The translations under genes and the position numbers were made by a program. A stretch of 64,000 bases of DNA from the NCBI GenBank assembly GCA_023374045.1, contig CM041776.1, forward strand, positions 140,867,296-140,931,295, read 5' to 3'. Source of the DNA: Limonium bicolor (lineage: Eukaryota; Streptophyta; Magnoliopsida; Caryophyllales; Plumbaginaceae). Shown piece after piece: positions 33,977 through 45,501 of this stretch (position 1 is the stretch's first letter; every line of letters starts with the position of its first letter). The notes beneath the pieces were generated by a model. The model saw only the letters and a program-made list of their open reading frames with translations, ran no database searches and was not told where the DNA came from.

Positions 33977-35030
33977 TTTGAACCCTATTAGTAAAAACTT
34001 AATAATGAGGCTACCAAATATACATAAGTGGATTAGTCAAATAAATCAAAGAGACAACAAACTTAATTCAAATTCAAAGTTCATTTTAACTTGATATGTG
34101 GTGTCAATTACAAAAATATCCTTTCATGCCTAAATGACTATTGTTAGCACAAAAGAAAATTTTAAGACATATAATCAAACAACAAATTTTCATGCATCAA
34201 TAAATATGGAAATAGTTCTCATGACAACAAATTGTTCTTCATATTACCTGGTCTAATGAGTTGAGCTCTGGATGAAGTTATTTTGAATTATCACGGCTAG
34301 CTCCTTACTTCTGTGGGAAAAAAATTCTTGCAATTAGTAATGGATTGAAAAACTTGTCAAAAAAAATTGTAGAAGTTTGGAACTATAAAAAATAAGTTTT
34401 GAATGATACTTAGAATATTTGTAGCATAATAGGGCGATCAAACTACTTCATGAGTACAATAAACAATGAATAATTTGAGCAAACAGACACAACATAGTAT
34501 TCCTATGCGGGTGACCTACTAGGGGAATAACTTTTTTTTCGGTACCTATGCGGGTGCCATATATCAGTCCAGAATTGTCAAGAATATTGTGTTGTAACAG
34601 CTGAATTAAAGCAATTTCCTTAAAAGCAACCTGCAGTAAAGCAACAGTAAAAAAAACATGAGATGAACTTCTCGTCGACTTCTCAAGCAGTACATGACTC
34701 CATATCGGGTTGTTTGCAAGAATAGTACAGAGAAGAAAAGAGATAAGGCAAAGAATCTGAGTGGAAACCCTCATCCAGAATGTCAATGAAACGAATAGCA
34801 GATCCAGCTGATCATCCCTCATTGGCCCTCGAAGGAGAGAAAGGCAAACAGGGCACACAAAGGACAACTAAAATCTCATGAGCTTCGTTAATTTCATATT
34901 CAAAACCCAACTGAACAAGCATATATGCCATAATCAAGAAAGAAAAACCCAGAAACACCGTGAAATCTCATAGGAAAAACTCTGGCGTGAATTCAGTATG
35001 CGAAATAAATCACAAGCGATGAATGATAAT
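33977..35030 (-). other. CACTA-2 5' leader region
   Basis: AT-rich sequence upstream of the transposase start, probably with leader introns. No domain seen. A phrase (CTATGCGGGTG) occurs twice near 34503 and 34545. Confidence 0.5.
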
Positions 35031-35430
35031 ATAATAGAAGAAGTAATATCTCCCTTCTTTCCGCCACTTCAGTCCGTCTTTTCTCATCTCACGACCAATC
35101 TCCCAAATGGTGAGAATTAAGCATATAGATGATAATAAGGCACTAAGCATAAGGAATCTTCGGTCTGCCTTAATCTCCCACCCGAACCATTGTTTGACCA
35201 CACTATCGATCGTATTTGAAAACACACTACATAATAGAAGAAGTAATATCTCCCTTCTTTCCGCCACTTCACTCCGTCTTTTCTCATCTCACGACCAATC
35301 TCCCAAATGGTGAGAATTAAGCATATTGAAGATAATAAGGCACTAAGCATAAGGAATCTTCGGTCTGCCTTAATCTCCCACCCGAACCATTGTTTGACTA
35401 CACTATCGATCGTATTTGAAAACACACTAC
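35031..35430. repeat. 200-bp tandem duplication in CACTA-2 leader
   Basis: Copy 1 is 35031-35230 and copy 2 is 35231-35430. By eye they differ at about four positions (for example CAGTCC/CACTCC, GACCACAC/GACTACAC). It is inside the transposon on the upstream side of the transposase gene, where promoter elements are expected. Confidence 0.92.
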
Positions 35431-35669
35431 CCAAATAGAATCATAAAGCGAAAAAAGAGATAGTGAGAAAGAAGATCGACATTAGCATCGGGCATCTCAT
35501 GGTTAGGTTGAAAAGTTCTGCAAATCGTCATTACCAACACACTTGGAGAGGAGAGCTTCAGAGAAGGTAGTGAGAAAAAGAAACTAGAGAGAGTATTGAG
35601 AATTTTTTTCGACAGGTAAGGAAGTAATGTCTATAAGAAATGCTACCTGTTAAAGACGATTGAGGGGAA

Positions 35670-35770
35670 ATAGGGGTTGTCGAGGGAGGTTAGGTTTTCG
35701 CGGGAGAAACGAACCAGATAACGCACTCGCCATTACAGCCATTGTCGATGGAGGTTAGGTTTTCGCAGGC
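35670..35770. repeat. Short direct repeat near CACTA-2 right end
   Basis: GGAGGTTAGGTTTTCGC occurs twice, near 35686 and 35750, about 65 bp apart. Confidence 0.8.
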
Positions 35771-35929
35771 AGGAGGAGTGCTCGCGTATCGTACTGCTTG
35801 TGGTTTGAGAATAAGAATGAAGTTAGTGGTATAGTTATAAATTATCTCATACGGATTGATAGAAAATATATCTATTACTGAACATTTTGCCCCTAAAATT
35901 TTAGAACGCTTGCGCTAAAATTGAGTAAT

Positions 35930-36096
35930 AGTTTACATACGGAAATGTTTTTTCTGTAATGAGTTAATATTCCGTCTGTAACAGTACATATTATTTGAAT
36001 ATTTCATCCGTTGGAAATTTACAAAAATTCCGTAGATAAAGACATTTTTTACATACGGAAATTTTCCGTCTGTAATACTATTGTTTTTTTGTAGTG
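35930..36096. repeat. CACTA-2 right subterminal repeats
   Basis: Several copies of ACGGAAATTTTCCGT-like and TTCCGTCTGTAA motifs in both orientations, matching the unit at the left end, up to the terminal GTAGTG. Confidence 0.88.
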
Positions 36097-36099
36097 CTA

Positions 36100-37251
36100 G
36101 ACAATACCTAAAGCATAACCCCATCCACAAACTCTCTTTCCCTAGAAGCCTATTATTTGAAGAAAACCATGTGGGTGTGACTTTATGAACATTTTTGTTG
36201 CTCAGTGTGAGTTCTGGTCCTTCGTTTTAATGATATGATCGAAAAAAATGATTTAGCAATAAAAAAAACTGAGAAGAAAGAGATTGTGTTAAGTATTGTC
36301 CGATATGACAATACAACATGACGAGTTTACTAAGTTGGATATAATCAATGTTTAACCAAATATATTTATAGTTTTGAGAGCTCACCCCATAAACCTCAAA
36401 TCTCAAGGGGTTCAACAATAATATATGGATAATCTACCAAAGTAATTTGATACTCTAAAATCATTGTCTTGTTTTTTTTCTTTTTCTTAACTAAAATCAT
36501 ATTAGCACATTGCGCTGAAACAGACGGAAGTAGAAAAACGTTAGTGTTGTTTACGAAACTTGAAACAAATACCGTGTTAATGGGGAAAATTTTAAAAACC
36601 GTCAGCACTGACATTCAAATTAAATTATGGAAACAGGGGAGCACGCCTTTTGGACTTACCACTGTAAGCCCCCAAAACTGGAAAAGAAAGATTTGCAGCC
36701 TTCTTCCCGATGCCAATGCCCACTTCACCATACTCCTTTCATATTAAAAAAAGGAAAATTAATAAGATAGGATTGTTTTAATTTCTAATTTATAAAATAT
36801 TACTGTTTTTTCGTAATTCAGTTGTGAACATGTTTAAATGTTGTCCGAAATTGATAAAACTTTTATAGATAATGTCATATGTTTATTGAGTCCCAAATAT
36901 CACATATGACTTTAACATCATTCATTTTAAATTTTTTTAACAACATTTAAATTTTTTTTAACAACATTTAAAAAGAGTAATATTTCATAAATTTAAACAA
37001 TAATTTCTTATTAATTTTCCCTTAAAAAAAGCGGTAAAATACAAAAAGAAAAACCCTTCTGCCTACATGGCTACATCGTAATTCCTCCCCCATCCCCTTT
37101 GTACTATTCACTTCTACTCTCTTTTCCAAACTCCACATCTCCTTTCTTATTTCACTCCAATCCTCTGCCTTCTTCCCGCCTTTTCCTTGACTTAATTTTT
37201 TCTCCTAATTTTCTGGTGCAATATCTTTTTCTAACTAAACAAAAATCTGTG
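36100..37251 (+). other. Upstream region of the CLASSY-like gene
   Basis: No gene was recognised. The last 300 bp are AT-rich and become pyrimidine-rich (37085-37170), typical of a plant 5' UTR. CACTA-2 ends about 1.15 kb upstream of the chosen start codon, so it may influence the promoter. Confidence 0.45.
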
Positions 37252-40137
37252 ATGTATCCACCAAGTATGCCAGTCTCCTCCAGGACTCGCTCTGCAATAG
37301 ACCGGCGGTGCAAGAACCACCAGAGACTGCGATCCACTTCCTCCATGTTTCCCGAAGAAAGCTCCCCTAAAGGTTTCTTTAAGAAATCTCGAGCTTACAA
37401 AAACCACCACCGTTACGACTCCCCGCCGCCTGAAAACTTCATCAACCTCGTCGATGACGATCTTCCGCCTCGCCGTTGGAAGAAACAAGTGGCGTCTCAA
37501 AACAAAAATTACTGGAGAGGAAAAGAGAAAATCGTAATAGACGATGCTCAACGCCGTGAGAAGAAACTAGTGGCTCCTCCAGAAGACAACTGGAAAGGCA
37601 AAGAGAAAGTTGTGGTAGACGACTCCGACTACGCGGACGACTCGGACGAGGAGGAGGAAGATGATCAAATTTACGTTACTGGTGCGACAACGAGTGGTGC
37701 TGAGCACGGGTGCCATATTCAATCCCCAATTGATGTGAGTTCATCTGATGTGGAATACGAGGATTCTGAATTTACTACTGATTACGGACTTACATCTTCG
37801 TCGGATTCAGCTGAGGAGACCGGATCAGATCCGGAATATAGACCTAACGGAACAGAAGACCAAGTACAGAAAGAGTTGAGCGTTGATGAGGTTGTGACGA
37901 CTAGTAACAGCGGTGAGAGTCGCAGTCTCAGCCATGACAGTGGTTGTAGTAGAAGTAGGTCAAAAAAGGTGGGATCTTTGTCCGTGTCTTCTTGGTCAAG
38001 GAAAACTGTTTCTCCGAAACGGAAAAGGAAACGTCAAGAAGTGATGCGGAAACAGAAATCACCGGAAGTAGCTTGCTCTACTTCTTCAACTGGTAATAGG
38101 AGACAGAGACGAACTTCAAGCGCGGAGATCGCCAGAAAAGTGCAGAAATACAGAGATGATGTTTCTTCAGACAAAGAAGTGGAGAGAGGAGCGACGCCTG
38201 TTCATGAAGGTTCAGTCTCCTCATCCTCCAGGGGAACGAGAAAGAGAAAGACATCCGCACAAGACATTAGGAATACTGTCCAATTCAGCACTGAACAAAC
38301 CATCTCCGGGAAAGAAGTGGCTCATGAAGGTTCAGTTTCCTGTTCATGCCAAACACCCAGCAAGGAAAAGAAAACCAGTGCTCAGGAGTCCATCTCAGTC
38401 AAAGAAGTTGAGAAGGAGCAGCAACAGCATACACATGAAATATCTGTTTCTACCTCCGTACAGAGCAAGTCAAACAATGCAGGGAGAGAAGAAAAGGAAT
38501 CGGTAGATGAGAAAGCTAAAAAAGCTGCCAAGACTACTACTGCTACTATTTCTGCTAATTCTCAATTTGTGGCTCACCGTACAAGATCTCACGAGCCCAA
38601 CAAGAATGAGCATCTGAAGAACCTTGGTTTTGTTAGTCGCCCTATCACCCTCGACGAGGAGGACCGGATTAACTCCTTCCAAGATCAGCAGAGATTCAGT
38701 GGTGTAGATCTTCAGAAACTTCACAGAGAAAGCCGGGTAAAAAGAAAGACGACTTTGGCCGATGTTGCACAGGAGAAAGGTGAGAATGTGGGGCTGGATG
38801 TTAGGGAACGGATAAGACGAAGAGACAAGACAGAAAAGGAGGCAGTTGTTGCCTCTGTTGATCATGACGATTCTTATACAAAAGAGACAGATGCAAAGAC
38901 AGATGAATGGTTGTATGAGAACTCAGAAGAGAGGTTGAAAAAATTGGCTAAGAAGAAGTTGAGTGAGGCTGCTACAAAGCTGAGTCCAGAGGAGATTAAT
39001 GAATTACTAGTCCGTTTCATGACCTTGAATGAAGAAAACGATTTTTTAGAAGAATTATATGAGGAGCAAAAGAGGAAACTTAGTCGATTATATGGTGGGG
39101 GACTATATGAAGATAAAGTGGTACCCGAGCGCCCGGTCGATGAGTTTCATGACTTATGGATGGAGATGGAGATGTGCCTAGCTGCTGAGGAGATTGGATG
39201 CAGTGATTCTTGTGTGGTAAAGACGTTTCTCTGTTTTTCAGTTCTTCTGTTTAAAACATATGCCCGTGTTGACTATGGGATTTGAAAAGCGAAAGTTTCG
39301 CTGCTTTAACTGTCTGAGTCATTTTTGAAGTCCAGTATCTGAACTTTATAATGTTGACCATGATACTGAAAAATCTTATCTTCATGATCTGAATTTGGAA
39401 TGCCAAGTTTCTCTGTTCAATTGTGTTGGTCGGGTCATTGTTAAGCTCCATAATCTGAACTATAATATTGACCATGATATACTCACACCTTTCATGATCT
39501 GCTAGTCTCTCTGTTCAGATACTTTGACCATTCTTAAGATTCATGACCTGATGAACTTTAGGTTAACCGTTATATATACATTTCAAAATCTTATACTTCA
39601 TTATCTGAATTTGGAATGCAATTCTCTCTCTGTTCAATCTTTTTTGATGGTTGTAAATCAATATAATCTCCAAGAAAGTCCCGTGAACAAAATCAGATAA
39701 TATCACAAAATGGTTAAATTTGTTGGCAAATTGCTGCCTTTTGTTCCGCATATTTCTCTTTTTGAACTTCCAATTGAAGTGTTGAAGATTGGATTATTTG
39801 ATTTTCCCGTCATCAAAATGGTTGCAGTAAGTCAAGGATAGCTTTTTTATTCATAAAATATAGCAGAATAATTAGCGTTGTGGGTAGATTGTGAAGAAAA
39901 GCTAGGTAAACTAGCGTTGTGGAAGATTGTGACCAGTTGTGGAAGACAATAATCTAGGGTAGATTATTCTCTGTAAAATGAAATGAGAACGGGGCCTTAA
40001 CTTGAAAAAACAGGCTACAAAAACTCAAAAAGAATCGCTTATTTCTCCTCTTATTACTCCATTAAGTTGGATGGTTTGCAGATTGACGAAGATGCATTAT
40101 CATCGTCTCCAGAGAGTGTGGACCAACGACAATTATG
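37252..40137 (+). CDS. CLASSY-like SNF2 chromatin remodeler N-terminus, cut by gap
   Basis: Exon 1 is 37252-39216 (655 codons) and exon 2 starts at 40082, reaching the gap at 40138. The ATG at 37252 is preferred over the in-frame 37099 because the 51 extra residues look like translated UTR, while MPVSSRTRSA follows soon after and such an N-terminal RTR motif is common in CLASSY proteins. The donor GTG|GTAAAG and acceptor TTTGCAG|ATT are both phase 0 and keep the frame open into IDEDALSSSP..RQL. Visible are an acidic run (DDSDEEEEDD, about 37640-37670), basic clusters (SPKRKRKRQE near 38010; TRKRKTS), Ser-rich repeats and an LWMEMEMCLAAEEIG segment like that before the zinc-finger-like domain of CLSY3/4. 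The helicase is not in the window, so the call rests on weak N-terminal similarity. Known role of the family: recruitment of RNA polymerase IV for RNA-directed DNA methylation. Confidence 0.5.
39217..40081 (+). other. Intron 1 of the CLASSY-like gene
   Basis: 865 bp, GT...AG. It contains four to five imperfect copies of a roughly 100 bp phrase (TTCATGATCTGAA..., TCTCTGTTCA..., ATATTGACCATGATA). Confidence 0.6.
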
Positions 40138-40637
40138 NNNNNNNNNNNNNNNNNNNNNNNNNNNNNNNNNNNNNNNNNNNNNNNNNNNNNNNNNNNNNNN
40201 NNNNNNNNNNNNNNNNNNNNNNNNNNNNNNNNNNNNNNNNNNNNNNNNNNNNNNNNNNNNNNNNNNNNNNNNNNNNNNNNNNNNNNNNNNNNNNNNNNNN
40301 NNNNNNNNNNNNNNNNNNNNNNNNNNNNNNNNNNNNNNNNNNNNNNNNNNNNNNNNNNNNNNNNNNNNNNNNNNNNNNNNNNNNNNNNNNNNNNNNNNNN
40401 NNNNNNNNNNNNNNNNNNNNNNNNNNNNNNNNNNNNNNNNNNNNNNNNNNNNNNNNNNNNNNNNNNNNNNNNNNNNNNNNNNNNNNNNNNNNNNNNNNNN
40501 NNNNNNNNNNNNNNNNNNNNNNNNNNNNNNNNNNNNNNNNNNNNNNNNNNNNNNNNNNNNNNNNNNNNNNNNNNNNNNNNNNNNNNNNNNNNNNNNNNNN
40601 NNNNNNNNNNNNNNNNNNNNNNNNNNNNNNNNNNNNN
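40138..40637. other. Assembly gap, 500 N
   Basis: Exactly 500 N, likely a placeholder. The left flank is exon 2 of the CLASSY-like gene and the right flank is the last codons of a gag-protease ORF. Confidence 0.99.
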
Positions 40638-41900
40638 GATGACCGTCCCACCCAACCGTTGAAGCCGACTTCAACATTCATATTCGATCCCGGATGACTT
40701 CATGGTGAAAGCGTCTAGCCAAAGACGTTAAAGGGGCAGCTTTCCGGGAGGCAACCCGGATGAACTTATCTTTTATATGCTTTTATGCTCTTTTAATTAT
40801 CAGGTTCTCTTTCAATTTTGTTTTTGCTAACTATTAACCCCGTTTGTAGTATGGTTGCTTCTAGTGTCTTATGCAGGTGCAATTTCATGTCTACACCGCA
40901 ACCAAGCTACGCTACTTGAGGCTGAAGCTCAAGTGTGGGGGAACTCCTATAACGCAGCAAAAATAATCTCAGGGGAGTACCAGTCTTTAATTATGCTTTT
41001 ATTTAAATAAAATATGCAGAGGAGAGTTTATGTGCTTAAATGTTATTTGTGACTTTGTGTTTCTCTATTTTATCTACTTACCGAAAAGGTCTTCTGAAAC
41101 TTTCCCTTGTTTTTTCTGGTGAACAATGAGGACATTGTTCAATTTAAGTGTGGGGGAGTGTGCCCTTTTCGGTGACATTTTATGCTAAATGCTTAATCTC
41201 TCTGTCTTGCGTTTGTCCAATTCAATATCGTGGACCCTTTATATGTGGGTTGTTCTCTTTAAGAATAAATACTGTTATGAATTGTGGGATAAATGGTACA
41301 AAATTTTAAAATTTTGATTACTTTTGAGGAGCATTTTTATGCGGTGTGACCAAATGATCTGAAATGGATGGATTTTTATTACTCAGGGGTTCTTTCTGTC
41401 TTCTCTCTTAGGGATTGCTAAGGGGTGCTTCTCTGTCAAAAAAAAAGAAAAAAAATAATAATAATAAGGGACTTGCGAGACACCATTGGTAACCAACAAA
41501 GAGAGTTGAGTGTTCTTAAACAAAGGCTTGATACCTACATATTATCTTCTCATCTCTTATGCAAAAGTGAAACAAATGCATAAATCTATTTTTCCTTTTG
41601 TTTTCTCCTCAATGCCCATTCTTGAGAGAAGTTGGCCATGGTAAAAGTTCTCAAAGTCACCTTAACTAAGAAGCATTGAAGTACTCCGGATCATACCCCG
41701 AAACTCTAATTTTTATTTTTACCCTGAGTACACCTATGCCACCAGTAGGTGATGGATCACACTCCTCTAAAAAGTTTAAGATCATGTACTATTGACTTCT
41801 TTATCCTACCCTTCATAATAGTATTTGTTAATATTGAGCATTCCCTACTTGTTTGGGTACATGGTTTTGCTTGAGGACAAGCAAAAGGTAAGTGTGGGGG
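40638..41900 (+). mobile_element. Copy A: 3' internal end of the gag-protease element
   Basis: Matches 46779-48051 of copy B: the last ORF codons (DDRPTQPLKP, stop near 40697), then about 1.2 kb of noncoding 3' region up to the shared LTR at 41901. It carries several small deletions relative to copies B and C. Its upstream part is lost in the gap. Confidence 0.93.
40915..41900 (+). promoter_or_regulatory. Three hairpin plus AAGTGTGGGGG modules (copy A)
   Basis: Module 1: CTTGAG 40915-40920 pairs with CTCAAG 40928-40933, overlapping AAGTGTGGGGG 40931-40941. Module 2: GAACAATG-AGGA-CATTGTTC 41121-41140, then the tract at 41146-41156. Module 3: TTTTGCTTG-AGGA-CAAGCAAAA 41865-41886, then the tract at 41890-41900, directly before the LTR, the polypurine tract position. 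Confidence 0.85.
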
Positions 41901-42134
41901 TGATAAGTGTCTAAATGAGCATGTTTTATGGGTGTATTTCATATATTATATCAACACTTTTCTGCTCATTTCTCACTTATCGTATGTTTTTCCTCTAGTT
42001 TATGTTTTATTGATTATCTCACAAATTTATGGTTAAAACATGAGGAAAAACCAAGCTGGAAGCAAAGTAGACGAAGAGACGAACGCGTAGACGCAACGGC
42101 TCAGAAAACGGAGTCCAAACAAAATCTAGAGCCG

Positions 42135-42410
42135 GTCAAAGTTTGTGTCCGCATGGTGACCGCATGAGTGTCCGCCTAACCAGGGGCGGACGTGAGTGAA
42201 GTCTTCGCGGAAGGCATATTTGTGTCCGCATGAGTGTCGCCTAACCAGGCGGACGTGAGTGAAGTCTTCTTTGTGTCCGCATGAGCGTCCGCCCAAAACC
42301 ACGCGACCCACGCGGACAGCCACGACAAGACTTGAGAGCGCGCCTAACTCAACGTGTCCGCCTTGTTCTACGCGGACATCTACGCGGACAACACGCGGAC
42401 AAGAGTAAAA
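42135..42410 (+). repeat. GC-rich short repeats inside LTR1
   Basis: Repeats built from GTGTCCGCATGAG, GCCTAACCAGG, GCGGACGTGAGTG and later CACGCGGACA units. LTR2 has the same block at 48297-48570 with different copy lengths. Confidence 0.85.
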
Positions 42411-42616
42411 TGCAGCGCAGATCCACTGTCGCGACAGTTTTCTTCCCCAATTGCCCAGTTGCTTGTTGCGGCGCCTACAGACATGTCGAACTGCTCCGTT
42501 AACAATATCAGGCACCTCCCTTATCCTGTAATCCTTTCACGCGTTCTCCAGCTCAAGCTCCAATCAGTTCTGTCTCTTCTCCACTACAGATCTGCAATCA
42601 ACTTCTCCTCTGCCTC

Positions 42617-42624
42617 TATATAAA
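42617..42624 (+). promoter_or_regulatory. TATA box of LTR1
   Basis: TATATAAA in a CTC-rich context; LTR2 has the same at 48778-48785. Expected transcription start is about 30 bases downstream. Confidence 0.7.
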
Positions 42625-43623
42625 CCCACTCCTTCTACCATAAATAAACTGCACCACGTACGAGAGACTGAAAGAAATCACACAAACAGCACCACACTCC
42701 ATTCTCTTCCATTCAATTCCTCCCGTAACACCATAACTCTCCATCTTTTATTTATTTCCACTCACCACATTTACTCACGTACGTACTCAAACAGAAGCAG
42801 TATTTTACAAAGAGAGAAAAGAGGCAGCAGAAGTGAGAGCGAGTGCAGACCCGTTCTTCGCAAGCAGTTTCTGAATAATGGCTATTTCTATCTTTACTCT
42901 GTTTTTAGTACTGTCAATGTCTGAGTAATTTTATATTTGTGCTTAGGATGGGTGTTTAACCCCAAAATAATTCAGACGTATTTATAATACCGGGTTTGCT
43001 TATAAATATTTGTTTTATCTCTCTAAATTATTAAATGCTTAACAACTGATCATTTTTATGCATTTACGGTTTCTCTAATTTCAATGATTTTGTAAATTAG
43101 AGAATAGACCACAAAGAGAGATAAACGTTAGATATTATCTCCTTGATTAGCAGATAAAATCCATCGCTGTTATAAAAAGAATTCTCGCTTAAAGCTAATT
43201 AATGATTTTAGACTTTTTCTGATTGTAAAAAGTCTATTGAATTAATTAAGAGTTGTCCTTATCTATGATTTAGGAAGGCCACAAGATAAATTCTTAACAG
43301 ACAAATAAGAGCAAACCAGGATTATAATTAATATCTGAATTATATTTGGGCGATTTCACCTTCCTTAGCACATTTTCCATCCACATCACTAATTCACGTT
43401 TTTACTGTTTTTATTATTTCTGTACTAATCCAACAACAAATCAAGCTTGCCTCCGGCTAAACCCCTTTTTACAGTTTTTATTAACTACCAAGACTAGGAT
43501 AATTGAACAATTTCCCTGTGGATACGACACTTGTTTTACTACTCCGAATAGGTGCACTTGCCTATTAGTTTGCTATAAATCTATATATATATATTAACGT
43601 GTAGTTTTATCCCAACAAGTTTT

Positions 43624-43641
43624 TGGGGTCGTTGCCGGGGA
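43624..43641 (+). promoter_or_regulatory. Primer binding site, Asp tRNA type
   Basis: TGGGGTCGTTGCCGGGGA starts 6 bases after LTR1. It matches the complement of the plant tRNA-Asp 3' end at 16 of 18 positions (differences at the 4th and 6th). Confidence 0.8.
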
Positions 43642-44229
43642 GATTGATTCCATCAATTTCCCTAGTTTCCGGTAGTTCACTTGCTATACTGTAATATTTT
43701 GTTTATATTATTTTGTTGTTAATCTAACTTCGGACATCTAATTTCGGACATCTGACTTCGGACATTTGACTTTGGACATCTGACTTCTGACTTCTTAATA
43801 TTATTGTCATTTAATTTCCATTGTCCTTAACATTTAATTTCCATTGTCCTTAACATTTAATTTCCATTGTCCTTAACATTTAATTTTGCATTGTCCATAA
43901 CATTTAAATTTCCAGTATACTAACTTATAATTTCTGTCATTTAATTTCTGTCATTTAAATTTCTGTCAACTAATACTAACATAATTTCTGTCTCTAACTA
44001 CTAACTTATATTTCTGTCATCTAACTACTAACTTAAATTCTGTCATTTAATTCCCTTGTCACTTATTTTCTGTCATTTTACTCTTGTAAAAAAAATAGAA
44101 AAAAATAAAAAAGAATATATCAGTGTTGTTTAATTAACGTTTATCAGCCTAACCAATATCTCTGCCTTTCTTTATCTATTTACTAATTAATTTCACAGTT
44201 TCTGACGAACCACAAGTTATCTTCTGTGC
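43642..44229 (+). repeat. Leader of copy B with simple tandem repeats
   Basis: 43728-43790 repeats ACTTCGGACATCTG-like 14-15-mers; 43805-43915 repeats a 24-mer ending CATTGTCCTTAACATTTAAT; 43920-44090 repeats TTTCTGTCATTTAA-like units. No coding capacity. Confidence 0.8.
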
Positions 44230-45501
44230 ATGCCAAATACTCGAACCCGAGGTTCTCCACCTATCAGTCCGAGACCCGAACCCGAGCGCACTTTATTACA
44301 AGCACAAAGAAACCTGAGAAATCAAGCCATGGCCGATAACGAAGTTATAGATGAAATGGACCATGAAAACCAACCAAATCAACCAGAACACCGTGCTCTC
44401 TCTGACTACCACCAACCGGATACCGAAGGAAGAGCATCAGCCATAGTTCAAAACCCACTACATCACCGCCGTCCGGGATCTAGGCAAATTTAGTGGAGCG
44501 AATCCTGATGAAGCCCCAAATCATTTGAGTCTCTTCCTAGACTTCTGCAATTCCTTTGGTCAGACCGGCAACGTCAAAGAAAGAATCCGTCTACAACTAT
44601 TTCCTCACTCGTTGTCGGATTCAGCAAACAGGTGGTACCGAAGTCTTCCCTCCCGATCAATCACCACATGGCTGCAAATGGCCCAAAATTCCTTGCCAAA
44701 TACTACCCAACCAGTAGAACGAGGCAATTGATCGGTGAAATCAACACTTTCTGTCAGGAGCCGGGAGAAACGTTGTACGACGCATGGGACAGATTCAAGG
44801 ATATGCTAATGAAGTGTTCCCACCATGGTCTTGACATCAATCCCTCTGCCTGTCATTCTTCAACGGTCTGGATGATGGAACCGACTACTCGTAAATTCCT
44901 CTGCAGGAGGAAGTTTCATGATGAAATCTCCTAAAGAAGGAATGGACCTTCTCGAAACCATGACGAGCAATACAAGACAGTGGACGAGATCCAAGGGAAG
45001 AACGCCACGAGCAGCAGGCCTACTCCACGTTGAGCCTACGGATCATTTATCAGCCAGATCTCGTCCCTTGCAAAGATGGTGGAAAAGCTAACAACATCTC
45101 AAAACGAAATCGTAAAAACAATAGCTTCCCCACCTACAAGTTCACCACCAGTTCCACCTACAGAAGGATGTGTCATATGCGCCGGTCCTCATGAAACCCA
45201 TCAGTGCGAAGGTAAAAACCAGTACGAGGATGTAAACTTCATAGGAAACCGCCCCGGTAATTCCTACAACAATAACTTCAACAACAACTACCCATGGAGA
45301 AATCACCCGAATTTCTCATGGAAAAACAATGATCAGAACCAAGGAGGGCAGAACAACAATTCCAATACCTATCAGGGAAACAGACCCCAACCAAATTCTA
45401 ATATGGGTTATAGAGCACAAGGTGCCCCTCCAGGTTTCCAGCAACAACAACAACCATCCTCAACCTCTTCTGATCCAAATGAGGAATTCAGGAACTTATG
45501 A
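44230..45501 (+). CDS. Gag of copy B, frame broken
   Basis: Starts MPNTRTRGSP. The retrotransposon gag core lies around 44490-44900 (LFLDFCNSFGQTGNVKERIR, then DSANRWYRSLP, then CQEPGETLYDAWDRFKDMLM). A Cys-rich segment EGCVICAGPHETHQCEG near 45160-45210 looks like a single zinc knuckle, followed by an Asn/Gln-rich tail. The frame changes near 44468, 44690, 44885 and 45500; each is consistent with a single missing base in a short homopolymer. Gag forms the virus-like particle. It is followed immediately by the protease ORF. Confidence 0.85.

Larger units (their letters stand above)
20866..36096 (-). mobile_element. CACTA-2, complete CACTA transposon with nested solo LTR
   Basis: The target duplication cta is at 20863-20865 and 36097-36099. 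The right end on the minus strand reads CACTACAAAAAAACA; the left end reads TACTACAAGAAAACA, so its first C is changed to T. Subterminal repeats with the palindromic core ACGGAANNTTCCGT lie at both ends. Genes are on the minus strand: tnp2-type transposase (30228-33976), then the second En/Spm-type gene (23041-30104) interrupted by a 5622 bp solo LTR. Without that insertion the element is about 9.6 kb, normal for an autonomous CACTA. The altered left terminus, a stop and frame breaks suggest it is no longer active. Confidence 0.93.
41901..43617 (+). repeat. LTR1 of the gag-protease element (shared by copies A and B)
   Basis: 1717 bp, TG...CA. It contains a GC-rich repeat block (42135-42410), a TATA box TATATAAA at 42617-42624 and AT-rich U5-like sequence. 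Compared with LTR2 it mostly differs by short deletions. Confidence 0.95.

Noticed and set aside
37099..37251. Upstream in-frame ATG giving a hydrophobic N-terminal extension that looks like a signal peptide
   Set aside because: The region is pyrimidine-rich 5' UTR-like sequence, and the downstream ATG gives the expected start for this type of nuclear protein.
40096..40104. tcatc left of the gap matching the five bases after LTR2, a candidate target duplication for the array
   Set aside because: A five-base match at an arbitrary place inside a putative exon next to an N gap is likely chance.
40002..40697. Several long ORFs across the N block on both strands
   Set aside because: They exist only because N codons are read as open; no real sequence supports them.
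42126..42515. 129-residue minus-strand ORF in LTR1 (and its copy in LTR2)
   Set aside because: It is made of the GC-rich LTR repeats (repeated VRV/HSCGH patterns) and has no recognisable domain.
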